This document shows, piece after piece, positions 1-30,244 of a DNA stretch of 30,546 nt (its first letter is position 1; each line of letters begins with the position of its first letter). This DNA comes from Didymodactylos carnosus (lineage: Eukaryota; Rotifera; Eurotatoria; Philodinida; Philodinidae), in assembly GCA_905250885.1 (NCBI GenBank), contig CAJNOQ010001541.1:1-30546 (forward strand). The letters run 5' to 3'. Made by a program: the position numbers and the translations under genes. The notes beneath the pieces are model-generated. The model ran no database searches. It worked only from the letters and a program-made list of their open reading frames with translations, and had not been told where the DNA came from.

Positions 1-3000
1 TGGCTTTGTTTATCAAAAAATTTTAAAATAGACAAAAATTCAAATATTTTCTGCATTACAATGTAAAAATTGAGCTTTCTGTTCGACTTAAGTATACCAA
101 TTATTTTGTTAAGTCCATTCAGTGTTTTTATTCTAACATCTAGACCTGGATTTTTCGACATTATTTATCTAAATCGCATTTTCAGTGAAAAATGAAACAG
201 TGGGAAAAACTACTTCTTTCCTAAATATTAGAACCGTCTAGATCTATTAAAACAGTTAGCAAACGATCAAACCAAAGTCTCGCGATTTTTTGTACAACCG
301 ATATATTAGCTTTACGCTTCATTCATAAACATCCATGAATCGTCTTGCAGTATAATCATAGTACTATTTCAAATCGATAATTTTGGATATTAATCTCTCA
401 ATGACTAGTTGCGTAACTCCTAAGAGATACTGTACAGTTTATACATATATGCAAGCTGCTCGCTCTTCGTTCGTTAGCAAGCTTCTTATTGTTGACGGTC
501 ATGTACTATTTTTGCTTTTTTATAGTTTATCACTTATTATGACATAATTTTCTTTTGGTTTATCATTTAACGGCTGGTGGTCTACTGATAGAAGTCAAAA
601 TGATCGAACAATCTGTCATATTTATATTAAGCTGCACATATGATGAAATAGATGATCGTTTGGTGTCATTTAACACTTTTTCGTTTTTTTGAGAAAACGT
701 CAAATATTTTCCATATTGTTGTGTTAATTTACTCACACAGAGTATAGAACTCAATAAAATATAACACATATGTTTTCAATATAAAAAAAAAATTATAACT
801 ATTAACTTTATATGACTTATAAAGAAAAGAATGTAGATATATGGCACTTATTCTCTCTCTAGGCGGTACACGCACTTAACTTGTCGCACGCGCTCGTTCA
901 TTCGACATATACACACACAATGAAATGAACAATGACGTTATCCATCATTTATTTTGATTAGCATCCATTCAATTAATAATTAGTAGAATAAAATGAATAC
1001 ACTGAGAAGGTGTAGATAGGCACGAAGAAAAATTACCGTACGTAAGCTGTTGGTCGACGTTTATTCTTGTTTCACTAAAAGTTACTGTAGTTTCTAAGAT
1101 GACATAGTAGTCTTTCGCCTTTAGGAGTTCTGTTATTGACAATTGTACACATATATTCTTCTTCCTTTTTTTAATCAAAATAAAATCTATGTTATCTAAA
1201 AAGACATTTGAGTGTCTTTTGTATAAAAAAAATGAATTTATTCTTGATTAATTTTTATCCATGCCTGATAGGTATACATTGCACCTGCATATACGCGCGC
1301 GCGTCTGACTATCAGGTTTCAGCAGAGAGAAGTTGCAATATAAATTTTTTCTTTTCATTATTGAAATTTAAATGAGCAGAAAAATTCTCTCAAGTTAAGT
1401 GAACATCACTTAACCATAACGATAACTGACAAATGAATAAACGACTGACTCGTCACACTTTTTTTTTGTTTCATTCGTTCAAAGAAAAAGAGAAGAAAAA
1501 AAAAGCGGGATGCAATTAGAGAAGATTGAAATAGAGAGAAATAGAGAATGGACAATGAGGCCATGAACAGGATTCCTGTCACAATATGTCGTCAAAAATC
1601 ATGATATGGTTGATCAATAAACGGAAACACCAATAGGATGATTAATTCCTATATTATCTTCTCGCTTCACTAACACATCTTATCAAACTCTTCACTTTTT
1701 TTCGAAAAAAATGGGAAAAACAATTATCATGCATTTATTCTATGCAATGTCCAAATGAAATTAGTTTAAAGTAAATGAGAGCATAGACACATCTCTTCTA
1801 CTGTTAGTCAGTTATTGAATTGAATTTTCAAGAAAAAAATTCAACAAAAAATACAGTTTATTGCGACAATATATTTCATTGCTTCGCTAATCTCATCGTA
1901 TAAATTTATTTGTCAAAAAACCTTAGTAGAACTAATCCTTTTATCCTCTACTCCATTAGAAAACTTGTTGTCCGAATCATGTGCAGTCATCGTTCATTCG
2001 TTGAAGAAATTTATTATTAAAAATTGTTTCTTTTTATGAAAAAAAAGTTTGTTAACTGAATCAACTCTTCTTTCTTCTTCTGATGACCTACATATATATA
2101 CATCAGGAAAAAATAGATAGACAGGTAGGTATGAACAAGTATTTCGGTTCAAATCCCGTTGGACTATAGAATAAAAGTGTGAAAAACAACAATGTGAATT
2201 TAATGAAGAAGTATTTACTGTTTTATTTTCTTCCAGCATGTCAATCTTTAGGGATTAGATCAGTATTGCATGCGATGTCAACGCCTTTAACATTTTCACA
2301 AAAAATGAATGACTAACACTCGAACAAGAGAAAAGAAAGACGATAGTACTAGTAAAAAGAAAAAAGAATTCAATAGACTCATGACTTGCACGAGAAATCC
2401 ATACCTGACAAGTGAAGTAATTCTTTAAAAACTGTATTCTTATGTACATGTTTGTTTTAATACAAAAGTTAGAAATTTACCTGTTGTTGCTCAAAATTAA
2501 AAAAAAAGGGGCAACAAGAAGCCAAATATGATATAGAAGAGCACGCTTTGCATTCCTTTGGGAATATATACTAAAAAACACTCAACAAGTTGATGTTTAT
2601 TCTAGAGCAACGATGTTAGTTTCAAAAAAGGGAAATCAATACCACAAAGAAGAAGTGTTCAATCGAAAAGAAAATGAAAGATTTTTATTCAAAAACCGAT
2701 AAACCGTTGGATGTATTTTTCAAATATGATGAAGACAATTTAAGTTAGGGTATTAGATGAAACAGATATTTCTTGATTCTAAACACCGTTAATATGATGA
2801 TTACTTTTTTAAAGATATATATGAAAAACGAGAGCTGTCACGCATAAAAAATGAATTGTAAAAGTATTGATATTGAACCTGATCTAAAAATATCTAAGAA
2901 ATTAAGTTTTTCATGCTGATATTGATATAATCGAATTCAGTTATACTCACAGTTGTATATCGAAGTTTCGATAATATATATCGTCATAGCTAACAAATAA

Positions 3001-3063
3001 AATTATTACGTTTTTATCCAAATATAAAACTTAATTATACTAGTAATCAAAGTATTTAAGAAC

Positions 3064-3221
3064 AGTGGATTTAGTTTTGCAGTTTACTGCAAAACTAAGT
3101 TCATGTGTTCGAATCTCTATTCGTAAAAAAATTGATTTTGTGTTTTTCGATAGTTTCAATTTAGAATACTATAATGGAATATTTTTCCGCTTGTATTCTG
3201 ACAGAATAAAGCTTATTTCAT
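3064..3221 (+). mobile_element. SINE-like insertion flanked by 13-bp direct repeats
   Basis: The 13-mer AGTATTTAAGAAC occurs at 3051-3063 and again at 3222-3234, bracketing 158 bp. Such exact flanking repeats are what a target-site duplication from LINE-driven retroposition looks like. The bracketed segment starts with a stretch resembling an RNA polymerase III A box (TGGATTTAGTTTTG, from 3067). About 40 bp later comes a B-box-like TGTTCGAATCT (from 3106), close to tRNA spacing. It also has an A-rich patch, and AATAAA near its 3' end. A 13-bp hairpin lies between the two boxes. A chance repeat in AT-rich DNA is possible but unlikely at 13 nt. No tRNA cloverleaf can be folded, so it is not a functional tRNA. 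Confidence 0.5.
3071..3098. repeat. 13-bp perfect hairpin with 2-nt loop
   Basis: TTAGTTTTGCAGT (3071-3083) is followed, after TT, by its exact reverse complement (3086-3098). It lies inside the SINE-like insertion, between the A-box-like and B-box-like motifs, where a tRNA would have its anticodon arm. The two-base loop is too tight for an anticodon loop, so it is more likely a decayed or rearranged arm. Confidence 0.6.
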
Positions 3222-4511
3222 AGTATTTAAGAACTTTTTCGTTAATATGACTTTTTTTTAAATCGAATTCCATCTGCGCGTCTTTTTTCTGTGTATGGAA
3301 GCAAAATACGTATATCAGATAACTTTTTTATCTCTTGTGCGATTTGCGTGCTTTTTATATTGTTGTTGTTGACAAAAGTTTATCTATTGCACATGTTACA
3401 TTAATAATCGCGCGTTTGTTGCTCCCTTTGACGATTTTTTTTTTTTTTCTTCTAAAGATTTTTGATAGATTAGAAATCGATCTCATGCAACAGCAATAGT
3501 TAATCATTTTTATTCACAAATCATGAACGTGCGATCAATGTCAAATATTCACTGACCAATTTGTGTGTGTGTCGTTTGAGTTATTCATATCCTAAGTTAA
3601 TTGAATCATATGCAGATAGTTATTGGTGTGAGATACTATTAAAAAAAAAACGTTAAAAAGATCTGCTGATGGGTGTGAGACATAATCATTTCTAGTGTCA
3701 ACGTTGTAGGTGCGTGTGAGGAAAAAAAACTGACTTTATTTTCGTATACAGTTGTCTGAGATGTTTTATTCGAACCTTTAATCAAGTAAAAATCTAGCAG
3801 ATGTCTGAAACCCTATCATCTTTGAACAACAGCAACTTTTTTTGTAAAACAAAGTCAAATTTGATGAAAAATAATTTCGCTATAACGAAAAATTTGGCTG
3901 GCAATGAAATTGAACTTTTTCTGTCAAAAACAAATGAAACTTTCTTTTCTTTTTGAAGAAAATGATAGAATAGCTAAATGTAAAATAAATCCTATTGGAA
4001 ACTTATAAGAAGCAATGAATTTAGTTCAAAAAGAGCATAAAATTATTATGCAAAGCATCTTCTCAATTTTACAATAACTCTGCAAAAAATACTTGCCAAT
4101 AAGAGAATAATTTTATAAACACTATTGAACGATTAATCTAATTGCTTTAGAATAACTCATCTTCCATATTGCTCAGTTCTTTTCTCGCTTTCCTCTTTCC
4201 GCAACCATCATATATCACATTCTTCTTTTCTTTTTCTTTTTTCTTTTTTTTCTTTCTAAATAAACTGCTTCAACATTATTTTCATTGGTTGATTTATGTT
4301 CTAAGCGAATAAATTTCTATCACAGAAAAATAGATACGTTTAGTGACAAATTTTATTCTGTCAGACAAAAAAAACACAGTTTGTGTCACGGAAGAAAAAA
4401 TGACTGCTATAATGATTTAAATAACGTGTACCGCATAATTTCACACATCATGTAAGCGCGTTAAAAAAAATTGAGCTACACGCATCTTCACATACACACA
4501 CACAACGGATT

Positions 4512-6823
4512 ATGACATTTAATGACAACAATAATGAAGAAAATGAATTAAGTCATCGTATTTTACAAGGTATAGATAAAAAAAGTGAATTAATATGCAG
4601 GATTGGATTGTTACAAAGTTCTTTAATGAACATAGATAATATTATTACATTTTCATAATGCTGAACATTATCACATTAAATATGTCATAATACTCAGCAT
4701 TATTATAAGCTTTTTAACAGAAATCATTTTTCAGTATTCAAATGTTTCATTTTGTAAATTTTTCAATTAGATGATGTTTTTCTAGTTTTTAATGACTGAA
4801 GATCATAGATTTTTTAAGAATACAGCTTTTTTTCTGACTTTTTTTATTTATCTATATTGTATTTTAGTTCCATTTCTCGAATGTTCTGTGTGTACATTAC
4901 CAATATGTGATAAATTTATATTCAAAGTTTTAGATCAGTATTATCATGCGAATTGTTTAAAATGTAACGAATGTCACGTTAAACTAATGGATAAATGTTT
5001 TGCACGAGATGGTTACGTTTATTGTAAAGAAGATTTTTTTCGGTAACTATATCCATTATGATCTACCTGTTCATTTTATCTATTTTTCTCTATTTTTCTC
5101 TCTTTTTAAAGAAAATTTGGTACTAAATGTGCTTCATGTGGTCACGGTATTCCTCCAACAGAAGTTGTTCGTCGTGCAAATGAATTTGTTTATCATTTAC
5201 AATGTTTTTCATGTCTAATATGTCATCGACAATTAAAAACCGGCGATGAATTCTATTTAATTAACGATCAGAAACTCTGTTGTAAAATTGATTTTGAAGC
5301 ATTAAGAAACAAAGGTATTGATATTCATTCTCTTTAGAGTATGAATAATAATATACGAGATATGCGTTATCGTTTGTAGAATTCGACGATACCAGCAAAC
5401 GTCCACGAACAACAATATCGCAAAAGCAACTTGAAATATTAAAACAAGCATATAACACTTCGTCAAAACCAGCGAGACATGTACGAGAACAATTAGCGGC
5501 TGAAACCGGATTGGATATGAGAGTTGTGCAAGTATGTGTTAAATAATATCTTATTGGTCGTTAATAGCGACATTAATTTAGAATTTTGAGTGAAGTAGGA
5601 TACAGAATTTGAATCTTCCTTTCAGACTTAACTTGTTCATTTAACTTCTTAAGATTTTCATAAAAGAATATGTTCTACTTTAAAAGAATATTTACGTTAG
5701 TGGAAGATATACTACTTCTCTGGACGTTTTTGTTTAGGTTTGGTTTCAAAATCGTCGTGCAAAAGAAAAGCGTTTGAAAAAAGACTCTGGACGAAGATGT
5801 CCGGGCATAATGAGAAATCTTGAACGAAAAGCACGTCTGAAAAGTAGAAAAAGTCAGAGTACACATGAAGAAGAAACAAGTAATGAAGATGCAGCTGTAT
5901 CTTATGATGGTATGTATTTTAATTATTTATTGTCCATCCAAAAATGAATGTCGATGATCTTTTTAATAATTCTCTTATTTAGAAGAAGGATGAAGAGTTA
6001 AAACTTATAGGATATAGAATAGAGAGTTTGACTCATTCAGTCATGATAATATCAAAGTACGGTTTATAAAATGATTGTCCAAGTAAATCGCTCGAATATC
6101 TGATTGTTATATAAAATAACTCTTTTAAGTTTCGTACGTAAAACATAGCCAAAATGTCTAGTCCAGGCTATTCTCTTTATTTTGAGATCTTTATTCTATC
6201 CCGATTTCGCTGTAACATAAATTCTTACTCAGAATCAAGTGGAATCGCTTCAAAATTTGTCAATACACTTAATTCTATCTGCTGTACACACCAACACTAG
6301 TTGGAAAAAGTAGTAGTTTTACAAAAGATTTTCCTAGAAACTATACACATGCAGTAACTTTTTATTATTTTTCATTTTTCACCATTCAAGACACATCAAT
6401 TTATCTCTATTCTAAAAACTTCGGGCTAATTAGTTACGCTTTAAATGACCAACAATGATCAATGATCACTCCTTTTTTGGACGAACCAATATGGATTCAT
6501 TTAATATTTTTTTACATGTTGTGGTTTCTATTTTAGAATTATCAGAACGTGAATCAGATGATTCATTGCATTGTGATCCGAATCTTCAACAGCAATATGA
6601 ACAATTTTCAGCAAATGCATCTGATACAAATTCGTTTTTGAGTCCAACACAATCACGAACATCGTATTCACAAATGGGCGGTACTGGTACATCATTTGTT
6701 GATGACACAAATTCAGTTGTTGCAACACTTCGACCATCATCGACACTGGGTGATCGAACGGAAAATGAATACTGTGATTTAGGTCCAGACTATACTGTTC
6801 GTTGGTTAGAACGAGGTTCATAA
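4512..6823 (+). CDS. lim3: LIM-homeodomain transcription factor, Lim3/Lhx3/Lhx4 class
   Basis: Nuclear transcription factor; in animals this class sets motor-neuron and interneuron identity (family knowledge). Exons: 4512-4569, 4868-5042, 5112-5314, 5380-5531, 5738-5909 and 6537-6823, all GT-AG, giving 348 aa. LIM domain 1 spans about residues 25-75 (CSVC, H-x2-C, C-x2-C, CKED) and LIM domain 2 about 84-138. A full 60-residue homeodomain spans 152-211, opening KRPRTTIS and ending [15 protein letters not shown], with Gln50 and Asn51. The stretch [20 protein letters not shown] is nearly identical to Lhx3/4 and decides the class. An intron splits the homeodomain before VWF. The start is the first in-frame ATG after the stop at 4422-4424, and its 19-residue exon joins LIM1 in the correct phase. 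After the homeodomain the tail is Ser/Asp/Glu-rich and lacks the vertebrate RQRWGQYFRNMKR block. Identity is secure; the first exon is less so. Confidence 0.93.
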
Positions 6824-7079
6824 CAATATAGTTATCATCGTTCTTAAATTGCTTTATTCTACGTCTCAGGTTAAATGCATTTTTTCAACAGTATCTTCTA
6901 GTTATGTATGGGAACAAACTAGATATTTTTGATTGCTATGGATTATTGAATAACCTCGTGAAATTTTCGAATGCTTTGGCGTGTGAATGTACGTGGTCTG
7001 ATCTTTGCATCGTCTTTTTTTTTTTGGTTTTATCGGACAATTTTCTGTCATTTTAAGGTAGGTTTTTTCCGTTTTTTTA

Positions 7080-7085
7080 AATAAA
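7080..7085 (+). terminator. candidate poly(A) signal for lim3
   Basis: An AATAAA lies 257 nt downstream of the lim3 stop codon, after a T-rich stretch. It is the first canonical signal I see after the gene. AATAAA is common by chance in AT-rich DNA, so this is only a plausible cleavage signal. Confidence 0.4.
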
Positions 7086-7488
7086 TTAAATTCTGATAAG
7101 TCAGCTTCAAGAAAAACACTTTTTTGTTGATGACTAAGACCACGAGAGTGTCATTTAGCATTCAGATTCTATCAATCGAATTTCCAATATTCCACCATTC
7201 TACTCTAGGTATTACTTAAAAACAGCATGTTTTATTTCTATTTATTATCGTTAAGTGCACGTTATATTTCGTAAGATGAATGCATTGACAAACAGTTTAT
7301 ATTCCTTGGCTACCGATGGATATCATTCTTATTAGATGAAATATTTGTTCTACAAGATTTTGTTTTGGAAATAACAGATGTGCATTTATAACAGATCATC
7401 TTGAAGAGATCGTAGCTATGTAAGGAACAGAGTTCACAGAATGTTTCGGAAAAAGCTCGTACTAATACGAGAATTATCTTATTTTATC

Positions 7489-7760
7489 CCCAAGTGAACT
7501 TTCTCGCTGAAGTCGCAGCAAGGCTCGCGAAATAAGAGTCTGGCTTCGGGATCAAGATTTTCTTCACGATTAGCTAACTTTGCGATCGCTCTTGGGCGGA
7601 CTCTTACACTCGCGGCAAGAGTTCCGATAGTTTTGAGCGCACTCTTACACTCGCGCATGACGCTTGGTCAAGTCAAGAAAAACAGCCTTTTTGCGACATG
7701 AGTCATGATGGTCGCGTCGCGACCCATGCTGCTCGCGGCGAGAATCTCGAAAATATTTTT
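7489..7760. repeat. CpG-rich patch with internal repeats, possible decayed transposon
   Basis: CpG is abundant here (many TCGCG, GCGAT and CTCGCG words) against an AT-rich background. The left edge, 7489-7504, differs by two bases from the 16-bp terminal repeat of the element at 9020-9646. The 15-mer ACTCTTACACTCGCG occurs at 7600-7614 and again at 7641-7655, and a degenerate inverted form lies near 7525-7540. I could not find a matching right end, so this may be a broken relative of that element or an unrelated CpG-rich repeat. Confidence 0.4.
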
Positions 7761-9019
7761 TTAATTTTCAGATACTTCCAGGATTAATGAATGATTCACG
7801 AAAAAGTCTTGGGAACGTGACTCTCTGTGCGAAAATTAAAGTTCAGGAAGCGATGAGTAAAACGTCTGTTGTGTTGTTTCTTTCGTTCGTTTATATAACT
7901 TTGGCTGCGAAACGTTGAATGAGTTTTGGAGCGCGACTTATGTCGAGACAGTTGACTTAGGTCTACTATCAATGTGTTTCCGAACCACTAGGAACAGGAG
8001 GCCTGGTGAAGGTGTATAATACAAGTTTCTAATATAACTGTTTGTTTTCATATTGTAACAAATTAAAGTTTGAGTTTACTAACAATGTGAACCCAGTTAA
8101 ATTGACTGAAAATCTGTTTTTTTAGTCATGTCTCTGCTAAAAACGGCTGAAAAACTTTTAAAAAAAAACAAAAAAAACGATAACATATCAGGAATGCTAA
8201 TGAATTGAAATAAACCACCTCACCCGACGAGACGATACTCTAATCCACATTCCTTAATATCTAAATATTCGTGATCGTAATAGAAAATCGAATCGAGTTG
8301 TGCTGGATGAAAGTTTCAGCTCAGGAGGGAGTTAAAACGATATTAGCAACATCATTATTAAGGAAACGAACAGTAGGACTAGTTTATCGTGTCGTAAATG
8401 GCAAAAGAATTTTATGACTCATTATAGAAATCAGAACTTTCTTCATGATTTTGACGACATGGAAGCTTATTAGATCGTGGTAAACGTCCAAAAAATATTT
8501 CTCCTCCAGGCAGGAATTTCCAGGCATCTCAACTATGGATGAGTGTTCAAACTACGCGTGAGTGTTCAAAACGGTCAGGCGAAACAGGCGCCATCTGTTT
8601 TTTTAAAAATTCTGTGAAATTAATAGAAATTCACTATTTCTATGAAGAGTCACTTGTGGCTGCAATTTGGTAGCAACTTCTTTTCGATTTTGACCTGCAC
8701 CTTAATCAAGGCGTTGCTTAGATACGCTGCACGAAGAAGATACTCAACAAATGGCACCACTTCTGACATGAGTAATCAATTATCGAGAACTTTTCGTAAA
8801 ACATCTGTTTGCATTAAAAAGCGTGTTTTTCACCGACAGTATGATGATCATGCAGTTGTTGTTGTATTGTTGTAGAAAAGCAACGAACATGGAATAAATT
8901 GCACTACTTAGGGCTGAATTGGATATGAATAGTTGCCAGTGGAGTTTTCAGTTTGATCAAAAATGATTTACGATAATTTTTGAGGCATTCATTATTTGGT
9001 TTTACTACTTTAAGAACTC

Positions 9020-9646
9020 CCCAAGTCCACTTTCTTGCTTCATTCGTGCCCACGAACGCGGTTCTGGCTCCGCGATCGAATCGTGGAGTCGCGCCGCGAC
9101 CGCTAAGAAGTCGAGCTGTTATCGAGATGCGATCGCGATGAACTCTTATTTTTCGGAAGTTTGTAATTCCCGATTGTAAAGCGACTTTTTGGTGATCACG
9201 GTGGGATTTCACGATCCGAGCGCGATCACTGTAAGAAAAAATTGTTACGTCGTGATTGCATTTTTCTCTTATAATCGCGATATGATACAGGGTTGCGGCG
9301 CGATTTCCGTCCGAATCCTATCCACCGTTTTGCTTATGCATCTGGTATATAACTCTTACTGGTTTTTCGAAAAAGTTTCAAAATCTTATCACATCTTAAT
9401 AATAGCTTACGATATGGCTAATATAGTCTCGCGCAGTCGTGTCTCGCGTATATTATTCGTCTGCGTTCCCGTTAAAAAGACGAAAAACGTGACTAAACAG
9501 TAACTATAGTAAAATACTTGAGAGTCAAGATCGATTTTTATATGAGCGGAAAATATCGCGTCTTATCTCGAGAGTCTTACAGCGAACGCGTTACACGATT
9601 TTGCCGTGAATTTTAAACTCGTGTCGTGACAGAAAGTGGACTTGGG
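9020..9646. mobile_element. short non-autonomous element with 16-bp terminal inverted repeats
   Basis: CCCAAGTCCACTTTCT at 9020-9035 is exactly reverse-complemented at 9631-9646, enclosing 627 bp. The interior is rich in CpG and in words such as TCGCGAT, unlike the surrounding DNA. It has no credible coding frame: frames on both strands lack ATG starts or recognisable sequence. This is the form expected of a MITE-like derivative of a cut-and-paste DNA transposon. I see no clear target-site duplication at the outer edges, so the superfamily cannot be named and the boundaries could be off by a few bases. Confidence 0.5.
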
Positions 9647-9957
9647 TCCGAAAATGTGCAACTGAATGTTTCATCTAACGACTTCTCACTTCTGCAGGAT
9701 AACAATCTTCTTCTCTAATGCATAGTAGTTAATGAATTTCTACTCTAAATGATTTTTCAGCTTGACAAAGGTGATTCAACAGATAATGAGGACAAAAGTA
9801 GATGAGATAAACTGTTCAAAAATTTGACTGAACTTCTGAGTGTATGCATACATAGATAAAAAAGATATAGGAATGTTTGTTTGTTTCCTTCCTTAACCTT
9901 AAGTACGTGCAGCACTAAATTCTTTTGTGGTTGATGGCAGACTAGAAGAAGATTTTG

Positions 9958-9973
9958 TCTAACTTTTGTTCAG
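9958..9973 (+). promoter_or_regulatory. splice-acceptor-like site in the DYNC2H1 5' leader
   Basis: TCTAACTTTTGTTCAG has a branch-point-like CTAAC, a T-rich tract and a terminal AG, and ends 59 nt upstream of the dynein start codon at 10033. It resembles the acceptors inside the gene. It could end a 5'-UTR intron or receive a spliced leader. Trans-splicing is known in bdelloid rotifers (established), but nothing here separates the two options. Confidence 0.4.
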
Positions 9974-10032
9974 GAAAGAAAAAAAAGCATTATAAGTTTA
10001 GTTTTCTCAAATTTTTGTTAGAACATCAAGAT

Positions 10033-29038
<19,006 letters not shown>

Positions 29039-29250
29039 AAGCTTGGTTCAGATATGGTAGTTACTTAGATATTTTTATATAGAAAACTTTTATATATATG
29101 ATTTTAGGAGTGAATACGGTTAAAAAACATTCTGCTAATTAAAAATATTTTTGTTTCTACTACTACTTGTGATGTCACATTATTTAATGTATAAAAATAT
29201 GTTTGGAAAAAAAAGAATTTCTTCTTTAAACGACAATCCTGGACTTTACT

Positions 29251-29287
29251 AATAAAAGTTTTAATATTTATTCTAATATAAAATAAA
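29251..29287 (+). terminator. candidate poly(A) signals for DYNC2H1
   Basis: AATAAA occurs at 29251-29256 and again at 29282-29287, 213 and 244 nt after the dynein stop codon, in AT-rich 3' flank. Either could direct cleavage. Chance occurrence is possible given the base composition. Confidence 0.5.
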
Positions 29288-30198
29288 GTTGTCGTAAATA
29301 TGTTTGCAATAACTATATTGTGTTGATATAAAACAAGAAAATTTATCATCTCATAACATAAAATATTTCTATCACTATTATTAATATATTGAATTTTTTC
29401 TTTTTTATTTACCTTGAATGCAACCAGAAGTAAGCAAGTCTCAGTCCGGACTGGTAAGTTTTATTAACCAGACTGTGACTGATTATTTTCGCAGGCGTGG
29501 CTAATTTTTCAGATCAGTCCTTCAATTTTTGGGTTTTAGTGTAGAGAAAAATCTTTGATATAGGCATTTAAAGAAACAGTGTCATTTCGGTAAAAAGACA
29601 CAAGACAAAACATGTAATAATAAATAACACACATAATATAATATATAATAATTATCCAAACTACAAGTTTCTCATACATTGAAAATGTTTATCAATACTT
29701 TATTCTGATTCATAGAAAAAAACTATAATAGATACATAATAACATTATTCATAACATACAGCCTCTTTGTTTTTAATGCGGTGCGAATATACATAGAAAT
29801 TACATTTGATGATGTCGCTCAAGCTTTATCAATGTTATCAATGTTATCAATTTATCATCGAACACAAGCGCAAACTGAAGTTCTGCTTTATGTTAAAGAG
29901 TAACTACAATAAAGTTTGCGTGATAGGTAGATCTTAAGTTATAACTTATAAAGCTGTAAAGAGCTGCTGGATTTTTAACGTATATTTTTGTTGCTCCCTG
30001 TCTATGTATCTAACTGCACCAGTGATGGAATGTTGCTAATTCGATTAATAGATAAGGCTAATTCGAATCATATAACTTTGATTGTAATATTGGAGTTTCA
30101 TTTTGATCAGCATTTTGATCAATAATAGAAACAACTGTGTGTATAGTGAAATGAAGTAGAGAACTGCTGAGAAGATCATGATTCATTCAAATCACAGA

Positions 30199-30244
30199 TT
30201 TATTTTCACAATATTTCGACAGTCACTGCTGCCATTTTCAAGTG
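30199..30244 (-). other. retroelement-tail-like motif on the minus strand
   Basis: Read on the minus strand, this stretch contains TGAAAATGGCAGCAGTGACT, then GTCGAAATATTGTG and an AATAAA. A pattern of the type CTGAAGATGGC...GTCGAAA followed by AATAAA is, as I recall, common at the 3' ends of some retroelements, including Penelope-like elements, which are well known in bdelloids. I see no reverse transcriptase or GIY-YIG frame in the window, so this would be only a tail fragment. The assignment is tentative. Confidence 0.3.

Larger units (their letters stand above)
1..4511. other. AT-rich non-coding region upstream of lim3
   Basis: No open frame here gives a recognisable protein. The frames on both strands are short, low in complexity and rich in Phe/Ile/Lys/Asn, as expected from AT-rich DNA. 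What can be seen is homopolymer runs (for example poly-T near 3436-3450), a pyrimidine-rich tract near 4223-4256, a short CG-alternating run near 1294-1303, a CA repeat at about 4494-4504 just before the first coding exon, and the SINE-like insertion listed separately. The 5' UTR, promoter and any enhancers of the LIM-homeobox gene probably lie here, but I cannot place a promoter. An in-frame stop at 4422-4424 shows that the lim3 reading frame does not continue far upstream. Confidence 0.6.
6824..10032. other. intergenic region between lim3 and DYNC2H1
   Basis: This 3.2-kb stretch has no recognisable gene. It holds the lim3 3' UTR, two CpG-rich patches (about 7489-7760 and 9020-9646, listed separately) and AT-rich DNA between them. 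A 77-codon frame at 8642-8875 starts with ATG but matches nothing I know and has no splice partners I can see. Around 8536-8565 an 11-nt sequence, GAGTGTTCAAA, occurs twice about 23 nt apart. The promoter and 5' UTR of the dynein gene should lie near the right end. Confidence 0.6.

Noticed and set aside
1264..1316. 8-bp inverted repeat CCTGATAG ... CTATCAGG
   Set aside because: Too short to stand out from chance in this much AT-rich DNA, and no other feature supports it.
2145..2160. Perfect B-box-like GGTTCAAATCCC suggesting a tRNA
   Set aside because: No A box at the right distance, the T-stem pairs only two bases, and no acceptor stem can be drawn. At most it is a stray fragment.
4792..4867. 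ATG-led N-terminus with a hydrophobic, signal-peptide-like stretch fused to LIM1
   Set aside because: The hydrophobic residues come from the T-rich tract before a good acceptor (AG at 4866-4867). LIM-homeodomain proteins are nuclear and have no signal peptide, and an upstream exon joins in the correct phase.
8642..8875. 77-codon ATG-led frame in the intergenic region
   Set aside because: No recognisable domain, a low-complexity Val run at the end from a GTT repeat, and no visible splice partners.
9189..9503. 104-codon frame inside the CpG-rich element
   Set aside because: It opens with TTG, matches no family I know, and lies between inverted repeats in DNA of biased composition, where long frames arise by chance.
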